From positions 40,672,001 through 40,736,000 of the forward strand of contig CM060733.1 of NCBI GenBank assembly GCA_030704615.1: a stretch of 64,000 nt of DNA, written 5' to 3'. A program made the translations under genes and the position numbers. Below the pieces are notes generated by a model. That model made no database searches, was not told where the DNA came from, and saw only the letters and a program-made list of their open reading frames with translations. The stretch is from Takakia lepidozioides (taxonomy: Eukaryota; Streptophyta; Takakiopsida; Takakiales; Takakiaceae). The first letter of the stretch is position 1; every line of letters begins with the position of its first letter. This document shows, in pieces, positions 1 to 10,950 of this stretch.

Positions 1-1480
1 CTTTCAAGCAGAGATTAACAGTATCCAGGGTGGAGAGTATCAAAACTCAGTGGCTGCTTTAAACAGAAATAAGGAGGCAGATTAAGGCATCATTGACGAC
101 ACCTTAATCTGGTCTGTCAAAAACACTTTCCAGGGATACCTTGAAGCAGATATGAACTGGATTAGTTGTGGGTAGTCTGCACCTTGACGGATGTCTTGGA
201 CATAAATGAACATGCGAATTAAGGCATCGTTGACGATACCTTAATCTGGAGTGGAAATGTAGTTTCCGGGGATACTATGAAACAAAGAGGAACACGATCA
301 GGGGTGGAGAATATGATCATAGAAGGGTTGTTTAAAATACAGACATGGAGGCAGATTAAGGCATCGTTGACGACACCTTAATCAGGCCTGTCAAAAACAC
401 TTTCATGGCATACTTTGAAGCAGATATAAACATGATTAGTGGTGGGTAGTCTGCACTTTGAGGGATGTCTAGGACATAAACGAAGGAGGCAGATTAAGGC
501 ATCGTTGACGATACCTTAATCTGGAGTGTAAAAGCAGTTTCTGGGGATACTATGAAACAGAGAGGAACACAATCAGGGGTGAAAAACCAACTCATAGAAG
601 GGCTGTTTAAAGCAAAAATAAGGAGGCACATTAAGGCATCGTTGACGACACCTTAATCAGGCTTGTCAAAAATGCTTTCACGGCATACTTTGAAGCAGAT
701 ATAAACAGGATTAGTGGTGGGTAGTCTGCACTTTGAGGGATGTCTAGGACATAAAAGAAGGAGGAAGATTAAGGCATCGTTGACGATACCTTAATCTGGA
801 GTGTAAAAGCAGTTCTCGGGGATACAATGAAACAGAGAGGAACACGATCAGGGGTGGGGAATATTCTCATAGAAGGGCTGTTTTAAACAGAAATAAGGAG
901 GCAGATTAAGGCATCATTGACAACACCTTAATCTGGCCTGTCAAAAACACTTTCCAGGCATACTTTGAAGCAGATATAAACAGGATTAGTGGTGGGTAGT
1001 CTGCACTTTAAGGGATGTCTAGTACATCAAAGAAGGAGACAGATTAAGGCATCGTTGACGATACCTTAATCTGGAGTGTAAAAGCAGTTCCTGGGGATAC
1101 TATGAAAAAGAGATGAATACGATCAGGGGTGGGGAATCTGCTCATAGAAGGGTCGTTTCAAACAGAAATAAGGAGGCAGATTAAGGCATCGTTGACGACA
1201 CCTTAATCTGCCCTGTAAAAACACTTTTCAGGCATACTTTGAAGCAGATATAAACCGGATTGGTGGTGGGTAGGGCTGTTCTAAATACAAACATGGAGGC
1301 AGATTAAGGCATCGTTGACGATATCTTAATCTGGAGTGTACAAAGTGGACTTCGATGCATAGAGGAAGAGGATCGGGTGTCGAGAGTAGTCATATTGAAT
1401 GAGTGTTTAAATCTGAAATAAGGAGGCAGATTAAGGCATCGTTGACGACACCTTATTCCGTTCTGTCAAGTAGACATTGA
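1..1480. repeat. Higher-order tandem array of ~32-bp palindromes upstream of the ParB-methyltransferase gene
   Basis: Eleven near-identical palindromes begin at about 79, 216, 353, 491, 628, 766, 903, 1041, 1178, 1301 and 1428. The first nine are 137-138 bp apart and the last two intervals are 123 and 127 bp. The left arm reads TTAAGGCATCG and the right arm ends CCTTAATCT, around a TTGA centre. Right arms alternate between ACGACACC-type and ACGATACC-type, and the sequences between palindromes alternate too, so the true unit is a dimer of about 275 bp. No coding sequence is visible. The array stops just before the ATG at 1503, so it may be promoter, replication or protein-binding DNA for the downstream gene. 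It runs off the left edge of the window. Confidence 0.95.
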
Positions 1481-1502
1481 TGCTGAGGGAAAACACAAAT
1501 GA

Positions 1503-4500
1503 ATGCAGAAAAAAAGGAAGAAGGCGGGGGAAAGCCAACCTGTACAAGAGACATCTGCTCCTGATACTCAAGATGAAGACCCATCTGACAATTACGAAGA
1601 TAAAGTGCATTCACTGATGTACACCTCCAAGGTAAACTCCAGGAAGGTCATAAATTCCATGGAAGTTTGGGACGACACTCTTATGATTCCCCTATGCAGG
1701 ATGATTTCCATGCCTGCCGTTCGTCCAGCCCTGCATCATGATATCAAGAAGCTTCAGGGTGATTTCATCCATGGGTACTTGAAGGGCTCCGCAGTTTTTT
1801 ACGTTTCAGTGACAGATATCCAGGGATCGGAGAAAATGGTTGACGAAGAGATTATGACCGGTTGGGATCCACTTTGGAATGAGGTGAATTCGGAGTTTGA
1901 GGCAGAGCTTTCCTATAACCCATCTCACAGGCAGTACATGGGGAAGATGTTCTTCGTATGGGATGGTAATCACCGTTTGGTTGCTTGGATGGAATATATC
2001 ACGAGAATGTATGCCGACAACAAAGACTGGCATCACCGAGTAGTGTCAATGGTTTTGGATCCACAAGGCATAATAACACAACTTCTGACTGCCATGCACG
2101 ATGTCAACAAGTAAGTCTTGTTTCGTTTCCTTTTATGAACTACATGAAGTCCCTCGCTTCAAGATTCTTGTACTCATTTGCTTTCAATGCAGGGGCACGG
2201 AGACATCACACATCACCACGAACATAGTGCATACACTATTTTGGATGCAAAGTATAGGAGTCATGCCGTTGGAAACATTCGCCAGCGTCTTGTCTACGGA
2301 GACACTGAAGAAATGCCAAACAATCAAGAAGTCTGAAACTTGGTACAATCTGACGAGGGAAGCTTTCCTCGAGTACTTATACGCGGTAAGACTAGTTCCT
2401 TTTCAATCTTGAGTTTTCTTTCATTTTTGGATTGAAGATGTAATAATAGGCCAACGTTCTTGTGTCACAGCAAGAAATTGCGGATGCTGGAGAGCGAGCG
2501 AAGCTGGAGTATTATGCCACTACTCCGGAGGAAGAGAGAATAGCGAACGGGGTGGAAACCAAAATGAAAGATGAGATGGATACGGCGAGGAAAAACCTCA
2601 AAAGTGCGTTTGACAAGCACATACGAATTGTTGACCCTGGGCTGGGAAAGGGGTTTCTGGAGCAGATTCGGATACACTGGAACAAGCCCACCAAGCCTGA
2701 GATGACACAGGAAAAGATCCACCGTCTGTCGATTTCCATGGTTGAGCCGGCTCAAAAAGTGAGGTGGCTCGAAATCTGGAACTCGGATCCAATCGTCCAG
2801 GACACCAACAATTTCCCAAAACCGCATAGGGACCCTGAGACATAAGTGGTGACACCTGTGAGCGACCGTGCATTTGAGACATGGTTGCATAAAGCTACCT
2901 TCTGGAGCCAGGTAAGAATTTTCAAACGTTCCACATTGTTCGCAATGACTTCACTGGTTTTTGGGTTTAACCACTGAGGGTACATCGTTGTTTATGCAGC
3001 TGGAGAAGCGGGCCATTGAAACATTGGAGAAGTCACTACTAGACTACAAAATCACCATAACATCTCCCAGCATCAAGTTTGAGTCCTACGTTCGTAAATG
3101 GAGAAGGGAGCTCTGGAAGTATGCATTTTTCCGGGAGTTCGAGAAGGAGGGAGGGATTCTTCGATCTAAAGATTTCGATCATCAGTACAATGGCGAGGAG
3201 GCAATGAAATGTCTGCTGTACAGGTGTGTGCACTAACTCAATTCTTTTTCTGTGAGGGGAAATTAAGGTGTCGTCAACGACACCTTAATTTGCGCAATAT
3301 TGTTAGGCCCATTCCTGCTTATCCTTCTAGGACTTTCATCCTGTAAGGGGGTTCGGTTTAAGGTGGCCTCAATGTCTCCACGTCTGTCCCTAATTTCAAT
3401 TGTAAAGCAGTCTTGTGGTGTTCACTCGGAGCTTCCGCTGCTCACCGGGACATAATGGTCCCCAGGCCCCCCCACCCATCTTGCTCCCCCACGGAACCCA
3501 CTCTCGCTTTCCGGCTCGCTTGCTCGTTCACTAGCTTTTGGTCGGTTGATGGGCTTGCACCCTTCGCGGGGTCGCTACCCCTTATATATACTTCTGCAAG
3601 TGTCCGCGGGGGTCTCACAAACAGCCCATGTCTCTTCTGGCGAACCACCACCGTGACCCTCGACTCCCGGTGAGTCTTGCCCACCCACCACGGCCCCAAT
3701 GGACCGTGGAGCCCCAAGACTCCCCACAACTCCCACCACAAGGCTTCAGCCCCACGGTGAGTCCTATGCCACCCCCACTACGACTCCCTATGCTACGACC
3801 ACCCCCGCTCGGAGCCCCCACCGCAAACCCGGCTTGCGAGGCTCCCCCTAGTGAGCGCCTCCGCCCCCTTGAGCGCCTTCCGTCCTCGAGGGTGCTTCAG
3901 CCCCCATTCCTACTGTCATTGTCTTTTTTTATTGCTATTTGAGAATGGGAATTAAGGTGTCGTTGACGATACCTTAAATCCATGCTCTCTTGGGATGAGT
4001 GAGCATTACATGGTCTGATTTGTGGGAAAATTGCCAACATCAGTTGTGGAGTCCTGCCTCTTAGTGCCTGGATTAAGATGTCGTTGATGACATCTTAATC
4101 CTCAGAGTGAAATGCAGCCATTTATAGCAGTTCTATGGCCATTTCTGTTGTGTTCAAGGAAACTCTCTAAGCGGGATGGTCTTCTTCTCTGCAGGTACTT
4201 TCGCTTTGTTCTTATTCCGGAGAACACCCCACACTTCATTCGTGGATGGGCGAACCCAAACGATGAAACCACAATGTACACTGCTGGCATTGTGAAGGAC
4301 TGGGGTTGGGCACATTACCATGACTGTGGGTGGTACGTGGACTGCCCGAGAGCTTCGATTCCCTGGGAGGAGAATGTCATGAGGAATCAGAACGAAAACG
4401 CAGATTCACTGGCCCCCCTGACAGATGAGGAGTTGCAGCAAAGAGCCTTGGCGCTACTGAATAAGAAAGAGCCTACAAAACCGGCCACCCCTTCTGACGG

Positions 4501-6464
4501 CAAGAAAAAAAAGAAGGGGAAACAGACAGTGGAGGCTACAGCGGCTGATGCGGGTACTGGGGCTGCTGGGGAAGCAGTGACAGACCCTCCTGACACAGCT
4601 GGGCCAGCTGGGGCTTCTGTTCATTTGGCTGTGCAACCTGCCCAGAAACAGCAGACACAGGTCGCCAACACATCCACCACTGTAGATCGGCGCAGTACAC
4701 ACATAGCAAAGAAACGCCCTTACGAAGCACGGCTGTGTGTGTCCAGGGTTGTGGGCCCGCACTTCCAGCGTAAAACGGCCAACGTGAGCTTCCTCCGTAT
4801 GATGGAGTCAAGAAAGTCCACTTTCGTGGGTATGAAGTCACCTACATGGGACCATCTGTGCTCTTTCCTCACCCTGGTGAGCCCGCCGCATCTATCATAC
4901 TCTGGTCATTTTTTATGCATTGTTGGGGGAGCGTAGGTGGTGCATTAAGATGTCGTCAACGACATCTTAATATGGGAGGTGCAACGATCACTGGTTTGGG
5001 TGTCTCCACTGCAATTTGTCTATCTCATACGATTGCCTGTCCTCATTTGAGGTGACCAGGACGCCATGTTGGGTGAATGGAGTGCAGCAGCCCTACGCGA
5101 CAGATCTTGTCAGCCTTGACATCCCAGATGGGCTTCCAGTGCCTGATATCATTCCCACAGATGTGACTCCAGCCTGTAATGCTCATAATCCACTTTACTG
5201 GCAGTGGGCCTTCTCTTTCAGCAACAAGTTTCTGTCTGACGCGGGGTCGCTTTTGATTTTCCAGGGTGAGGACATGGCATCCCGCCGGTTGCTTCACAGC
5301 TACATGAAGTTGTCGGGGTTCAAAATCCGCAAAATTTGGACCTGTGTGAACACCCTGCCACTATCTAATGCAGAGTTTCCCGGACAGAAGGTGCTCGCCT
5401 GGGTTTTTTTGTGTGTTATTGTTTCGTGGAATTTCCCTTCACAACGTTTCTAACATTGGTGCTGCTGCAGACACTTGTGTTCAAGGCCATTTGTCTTGCT
5501 CAAATTCAGCCAGACACCACTCCTGCTCATGTTGGCCATTTTGACGTTTGGGAAGGGGAGCTTCACATAGACCCTGAATGCGACCCTTGTGCAATCCGAT
5601 GTTATCCACAACTATCTTGCTGTGGACGCAATAGAGTTTCTTTCTTCTTTCTATATTGTCTGGACATGATCCCCCCATACATTGAAAAAAACTGGTGGCA
5701 TTCCATGAAGAGGTGCTCGGGAGAAGTCACCCGCTTTCATGCAGACTTTGATTGAGACATGCAGCCGGCATGGTGGGAAAGTGGTGGACCTGTCCATGGG
5801 TACAGGTTGGTACCCAATCATATTCCATTGCTTGGGTGCACTTCTTTGCCTTCAGATTCTGCTTCTTACTTTGTTTCGTGGATTTGCACTGTTGCAGGGG
5901 CTTCCTTCCATGTATGCAAGTATGCAGGAAGGCATTTTTTTGGGATGGAGGGGGACGAGCATCTCTACTCTCAAGTCATCGCACCTCTGTCTGGGGGTTC
6001 ATCGCATTCGACCCAGACTGAGAACATTGTTGTGGAGCAGGATCTGCAAAAGCCCGATGCTCTAGATGTTGATTCCGATTTCTCATGTGAGTAAGTGCTA
6101 GTTCAGTTGTGGCACTTCACTGACACGACGACGCATCCTTCCATTTCCATCTTTCCTGCACAAGTTGGGCCAGCAGAATGTATATGGACTTACATTGTTT
6201 GTTTGTGTGTACAGGAGCCCAAGGTCGTCACGGTTCCTCCCTTTCTTTGCAAACCCGCAATTTTTCCCAAGTCCGAAAGCAGATTTTAAATTGCCATGTT
6301 GTGCGGAGGCTGCAGCTTCGGAATTTAGTCTCTTCTCTTCTCCCCCTAGTTTGCTTTTGAACAGAGAGGGTTTTGTGCAAAGCAGGGCTAGTGTCTTCAT
6401 AGACAGTTCTGCCATCGTTTTGGACGCCGACTCCAGTAGCACAGAATATTCTTTGTCGGAATGA
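1503..6464 (+). CDS. ParB-like domain / beta-class DNA methyltransferase protein, nine exons (copy 1, damaged)
   Basis: I model exons 1503-2110, 2193-2385, 2471-2911, 3000-3223, 4195-4876, 5052-5390, 5471-5805, 5898-6090 and 6215-6464; most junctions are GT/AG and phase-consistent. The N-terminus is basic (KKRKK). Residues about 55-195 resemble a ParB/Srx fold: conserved RP, a DIKKL helix, FYVSV strand and the signature WDGNHRL. A Lys/Ala-rich linker lies in exon 5. Exon 6 ends in a strand-loop typical of methyltransferases (KFLSDAGSLLIF), with a poorly conserved DIPDG where DPPY is expected. Exon 7 carries SPAFMQTLIETCS followed by VVDLSMGTG, and exon 8 continues GRHFFGMEGDEHLY; these match motifs X, I and II in the permuted order of beta-class N4/N6 DNA methyltransferases. 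Damage: in-frame TAA at 2843-2845 and a +1 frame offset inside exon 7. A gypsy LTR-like fragment sits in intron 4. A homologue lies at 38359-42503. The enzymatic role is inferred; activity is unlikely for this copy. Confidence 0.7.
3260..3291. repeat. Intronic palindrome, near-perfect copy of the array motif
   Basis: Two 15-bp arms (AAATTAAGGTGTCGT and its exact complement) flank a 2-bp centre. It lies in intron 4 of the ParB-methyltransferase gene, just before the LTR-like insertion. It is the most symmetrical example in the window, which suggests that both arms are maintained or were recently formed. Confidence 0.9.
3432..3945. mobile_element. Gypsy LTR-like fragment inside intron 4
   Basis: This stretch aligns over roughly 500 bp with 48108-48715, the LTR side of the gypsy element at 48-53.7 kb. 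Shared landmarks are CTCACCGGG, a TATATATACTTCTG box, GTCCGCGGGGGT, GGCGAACCACCAC, CTCGACTCCCGGTGA and GAGGGTGCTTCAG. No internal retrotransposon domain is present, so it is a solo or truncated LTR. Open frames across it on both strands are base-composition shadows. The array-type palindromes at 3260 and 3950 bracket it closely. Confidence 0.7.
3950..3979. repeat. Intronic palindrome (array motif)
   Basis: The arm TTAAGGTGTCG and its complement CGATACCTTAA form a slightly imperfect palindrome. It immediately follows the LTR-like fragment in intron 4. Confidence 0.85.
4071..4100. repeat. Intronic palindrome (array motif, AAGATG variant)
   Basis: GATTAAGATGTCG is mirrored by GACATCTTAATC around TTGA. 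It is the third palindrome in intron 4, about 95 bp before the next splice acceptor. The paired G-to-A and C-to-T changes in the two arms keep the symmetry. Confidence 0.85.
4944..4973. repeat. Intronic palindrome (array motif, AAGATG variant)
   Basis: ATTAAGATGTCGT and ACGACATCTTAAT flank a CA centre with almost perfect symmetry. It lies in intron 5. It shares the compensated AAGATG/CATCTT variant with the copy at 4071. Confidence 0.85.
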
Positions 6465-6904
6465 ATCTTCAGTTATTAAAAAATTAAGTTTGAAGCACCA
6501 AATGGCCTCTCCACCTTCTTTGCAACTGTGTGTCAGCAACTATGTCGAGTTCTGATTGTTGGTGAAAGGACAATCACAACCCTCACCAGTAGGCAGAAGA
6601 TAGCTGGGGGGATTTAGCAACCACTACTCAAAAATGCATCTTAGTTTTGCATTCATCTACAAACGACATTCATCCATGTACCATTCGTCGAACATCCTTT
6701 CATCCCCCATTCATCCATCGTTCGTCCATAACGATGAATGATGTGTGCATGATAAACTTGACACAACCCGTAGTAATAGGTCCTCTTGGCCGAATAGGTG
6801 TCCGCGGTTATAGGTGAGCACATGCAGATTCGTGAGCATAATTCTGCTCACGGAATTTTCTGCTCATAAAATCTGCTCACAGTTTAGCAATCCCCCCCTA
6901 GGCC
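6465..6904. other. Non-coding stretch with short direct repeats
   Basis: This is the 3' flank of the ParB-methyltransferase gene. It contains clustered CATTCATC/TCGTC words near 6655-6740 and several CTGCTCAC repeats near 6830-6885. No gene, RNA or transposon terminus could be recognised. Confidence 0.5.
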
Positions 6905-7160
6905 TAGATATCCCAAACATGAGGATCTCTAGATGCATAGGGGATTGCACTTGGGCTTCAATTTCAATTCTTTACAATAGCACATGCTACCCTAGATCTC
7001 CCAAACAAGAGGGTCTTTGATAGATAGGGGATTGCACTTGGACTTAGATGACATTGGACACTTGGGCCAACAGCACAGACTATTGGACACATATGGGTTT
7101 ACACTTGGACTTAGATGACATTTGTCACTTGCATGGCCAACAGCACAGGCTACCCTAATA
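6905..7160. repeat. Dispersed minisatellite family (CACTTGG...CCAACAGCACAGGCTACC), outlier block
   Basis: The words CACTTGGACTTAGATGACAT, CACTTGGGCCAACAGCACAG and GCTACCCTA recur here, as in the larger blocks at 18300-18970, 25280-25740, 26178-26790 and 62760-62945. The unit is roughly 100 bp and degenerate. This block is in the same orientation as the 18-kb block and opposite to those at 25-26 and 62 kb. From 7161 to 7713 the sequence is AT-rich with no feature seen. Confidence 0.7.
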
Positions 7161-7721
7161 ATAGTGAAAGAAGATAATATTCACTATTTAAAGTATATTC
7201 TTTGTCAAATTCCAACACGCACAAGGATATGTCAAACCACACCTATGAATTTTATATAGCTTGGTTGTAATGAGAGGTAATGAGGGGGTAATAACACGAA
7301 TAGCATTTCTCACAAGGAGCAAACTAGCTTTGGATGAAATGGTTTATAAGAACTCTCCACCCTATCATAGAACACAACAAGTTATTCTCTTCTTAGCTCT
7401 TCTTATTTATACTCAAATCTATTATTTGAGATAACTATAGCATAATTGCATGCTAAAACAACTATTCTGATACTCTGCCTTTAGTCAGTGCTAGCTTAAG
7501 CTAATTGAGGCTACTTGAAGCTTATCCCTCTTAACTTTGACTTGTCAACACCGCTGTTATTACATGATTAAGCCTCAACTGCCACAGAAAAAGAGATATA
7601 AGTAATGTCATGAATATATGGAGTTGAGGTGAATTACAAACCGAAATAAATCAAGCATGCTAATTTTGGTTAGTCGACCTCTACAGTGGACATTCAAAAA
7701 AGTACATTGGAGTGTATTGAT

Positions 7722-8146
7722 CAATGTTGGACCAATATATAGGGGGAGGGCTGGTAGATATTTGATACCAGACAAGTCTGGTATTGTTTGGGAAAATACA
7801 TGGTCATATATACCAGTCTCCAGACCAAGTTGGCATCAGTTTTTTCATACCAGCCACAATACTAGTACTCCCCGGCCGTCTTCCTCATTTATTCTGGTAT
7901 ACATACTATACTAATTTATATGTACATATGCATACATACTTGTACTTCAAGATGGCTTTGGAATGATACCAGAGTTGATACCTCATACCAGCTGGTATTG
8001 TGGTCATGATACTCATATTCATACCAATATATGGAAAAAAAAATACATCCACCATAAAATAGACCAGACTGGTATGAAAGTTCTGTGATATGTCTGGTAC
8101 CAGGACCAGACTGGTATGTAAAAACCATGATACCAGTCCAACACTA
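7722..8146. mobile_element. hAT-type MITE with 8-bp target-site duplication
   Basis: Directly repeated GTATTGAT lies at 7714-7721 and 8147-8154. The termini are CAATGTTGGAC and, on the other strand, TAGTGTTGGAC, which fit the hAT pattern (Y-A-N-T-G). The 425-bp interior has no coding capacity. Many copies of ACCAGACTGGTAT and its variants make it rich in short palindromes, probably transposase-binding sites. Termini, duplication size and lack of an open frame together support a non-autonomous hAT element. Confidence 0.85.
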
Positions 8147-8224
8147 GTATTGATATCCATCATAAAGATGCTTTACTTGACAACCCGCATGTGGAAGAAC
8201 CGATCATACAACAAATCAAACCAT

Positions 8225-10950
8225 TTTGTGGAAATTGGTCATCTCGCGGGGCCAGCGAGGAACATTGAGGTCTTGCAAATGTTATTGAGAGCACATGCGA
8301 GCATCACCACCTGCTCCAAATCCTATTCCGGCACCTCCATGTGGCAACACTCCCTACCTGCACCCTCCAAAATGATAAATTTTCCCTGCTAATAAATCAT
8401 TTGCAGTTATAATATTATTTGCTTCTTGCTCCTCAGTACAAATCTCAGAGGTTAAAATAGTACTGGAAGGAGTCAATGTAAGTGGATAAATGTGCTACCC
8501 ACTCTGTTGCTCACCTGATAAGCAACTCTGCTTCATGCACGCATTGGGCCACAGATATTTATCTCCTCCCCTGTTCACACACAAACCATTTCATAAATAG
8601 ACATGAAGAGGCTGTTTTATCATTTGATCATTGAGATGAGGGAGAAGCAAGCAAATTCAGTGTATAAGATCAGAAGTGGTATTGTCCACCTAGCAAATGA
8701 ACTGCTATAAAGGGGGTCAGCCCAACAAGGCATGGTGTAAAAGGGCCTGACTGATGCCAGACGACGTAGAAATCTGTGTGGAACCTGGCATGATAGGATC
8801 CTTCATGAGGACTCATAAAGAAAAGGATATTAAGTTGCTACAAAAAGGAAAAGTTTGCCAACATTACCAAGAAATTTCCCAAGCTTACTTGTCTTTAACA
8901 AGCTTCCCAAGCAGCCTCTGTCTCTGTGTGTTGAGGTCCCCCATCAGATCAACCTTCACTCCAGCTTCCTGCAAGTATTGACAAACAAGAATGTTTGCCA
9001 GATAATCTGGGTATCACAGTGAAAACAGCAATGCAAATTATCACAAAACCAGCTGACTTTCCCAGTAAAATCTGAGTGAAGAAACCACAAATGTAGGAAT
9101 GTATGAAAGAAAGAGCCACATAAGCGAAGAAGAGGAAAGACCTTTATTCCCCGACTGATGCGTAGTGCACCCTCCCCCACCCCATGACTGTTAGGGGTTT
9201 CATGAAGGGGTTCTGAGCAGGCTATCACCGCACTGCCACTCCCTTTCCTGTCTACATATGATACTTACTCATGCAGTGGTTCCTATGCTACTTTGTCACT
9301 GACTGGTCATGTCAATTTTGGTTCAGTTGGCCTCTCAGCCTGCCCTCCAGAAGTGTCTGGACTAAGTGGTGAGGTCTTATCCCACCATTTTTGAGTTGTT
9401 TTCTCTCAGACACTAGTCAGCTCAACCCCTCACCCTTCCTTTGTCTGCACTTGATGCAGCTATCTGTCCACAGACCCTGCCAAAGTGTGCATTTCCTGTC
9501 TTGCCAAGGTTGTCATGAATTAACGTTGTCATGAAATAACCTTGTGCACCTGCTAGTGAGCAGAGAGAGAGACGGATTGGCGGACGGGTCAGACACAAAC
9601 CTCAAGTAATGCCAAACTTTCAGCAAAATTGAGGCGAAGAGTCTCTTGCAAATACTGCCATCCATCCATACAAGCTTTCCAGCATCAGCACATCTTGACA
9701 CGCCAAGACACTCAATGGAAATTGTGAGGAACGTGAAGCCTCAAGGCTCAAAACTTGGGATCACTCAAAGGCTGCCTTTCCTGATATTGCAAGCCACATG
9801 GGTCATCCAAAAGCCTATGGTGTCTGGGATCCTCAGCGAAAGTGGCAAACTATACCTGAAGAGGCTCAAATGGATCCTATGCATCTATTGCCTGCAACTG
9901 CTTAGCACATTTTGCATTAATCCCATCAAATATGTCAAGATCCACACCAACTTGGCCCTTGGTAATAGGATCTCTCTCACTTTGTTGACACTTACCCTGT
10001 TACAGCTCCGGTCCTTCTCCAGGTCTATATGTCATACTTAGCTCCCCAATATTTCTTTGTCCCACTCACAAATGGCCATTTGCATAGGCAGCAGATCACA
10101 AGTCAGTGCCACTAAATTGGGAGGTGGAACTCGCCTGAGGAAACCAGAGGGACGGGTTCCTGCACGCTTATGCTGTATTGAGTTTATGTACCGATCTTAA
10201 GGTTCCCACAAATGAGGCCCTTCCAACCCAGTTACCAAATCCACATACATGACCGCCATGGCAGTATTGCCCCCCTCCCTCTCAGCAATAAAAACTCAGT
10301 GGCCTCTGTTGCCCAGCACACCTTATTCCTTTCTGCCTTTATGCCGCCAGAAAGTTAGATTAAGGGTGAGCAATGAACTTCGTTGTTTCTTAAATTTCAA
10401 GTATGAATTTGACAGATGCATTCACATGAATCTGGCAGCCACATCTTCACCTGATGCTCGCCCAATCCACCATGTTCCTGGTGTAATGTAATAACTTCAT
10501 TACTCAATAGCAACATGACAATTGATATCCATCCATTGTCTCATTAATTGGTGACATAACTGCCATAAAGCAGACCACCTTGAATCTTGCCAAAACCTCT
10601 ACAACCACACCTATCAATTAACCCTGATTGTCATCGCTTATCTTTTTCAACCCACTCATATTTGTGGTCTCAACCCTGCACAGCCAAAACCACTGCACAC
10701 TGTTACTGATTGCTACAATAAGCAGCCCACAGATATACCAAATCCAGATTTTTTGCTACCACCTTCACACCCTCATAAACAAATACACTGGCAAAACAAG
10801 TCGCAAATGTTTTGACCGTCTGAATCCATACAAGTAGATGCTAGAGAACAGACTTGCAGAAGTGCTCCAGTACAAGCAGCAAATCTCGTCAAATGAGTCC
10901 TCGGAAAATAAGTGCTACAACTGTCCCTCATCCATTGTATCAGTCCAGTC
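8225..10950 (-). pseudogene. Cytosolic-type aspartyl-tRNA synthetase pseudogene (C-terminal half)
   Basis: Read on the minus strand, decayed exons follow the order of type-2 (eukaryotic/archaeal) AspRS. A remnant of the EDSF segment lies at about 10900. IFDGINAKCAKQLQAIDA and DPFEPLQ lie at 9953-9857, with a TAG between them. ETLRLNFAESLALLE lies near 9646-9601. EAGVKVDLMGDLNT and RLLGKLVKDK lie at 8968-8887, with good splice sites. FYTMPCWADPLYSSSF is near 8690, EIISGAQ and AELLIR near 8560-8520, STYIDSFQY near 8490, and PHGGAGIG plus LEQVVMLACALNNICKTSMF at 8345-8250. Several one-base frameshifts and stops are present. The motif-3 arginine (normally GLER) is Gln. AspRS would charge tRNA-Asp in the cytosol; this copy cannot. 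N-terminal exons were not located. Confidence 0.8.

Noticed and set aside
79-1459. CRISPR-like pattern of regularly spaced palindromes
   Set aside because: The spacers are nearly identical to each other and over 100 bp long, the context is eukaryotic with introns, and there are no cas genes.
3413-3942. Pro-rich open frames near 3.4-3.9 kb and at 48.2-49.1 kb
   Set aside because: Both sets are within the gypsy LTR-like sequence, are not conserved in frame between copies and show no domain.
1503-6464. Bacterial or phage contamination as the source of the ParB-methyltransferase sequence
   Set aside because: Phase-consistent spliceosomal introns, an intronic LTR fragment and a diverged second copy with matching introns show that it is part of the eukaryotic genome.
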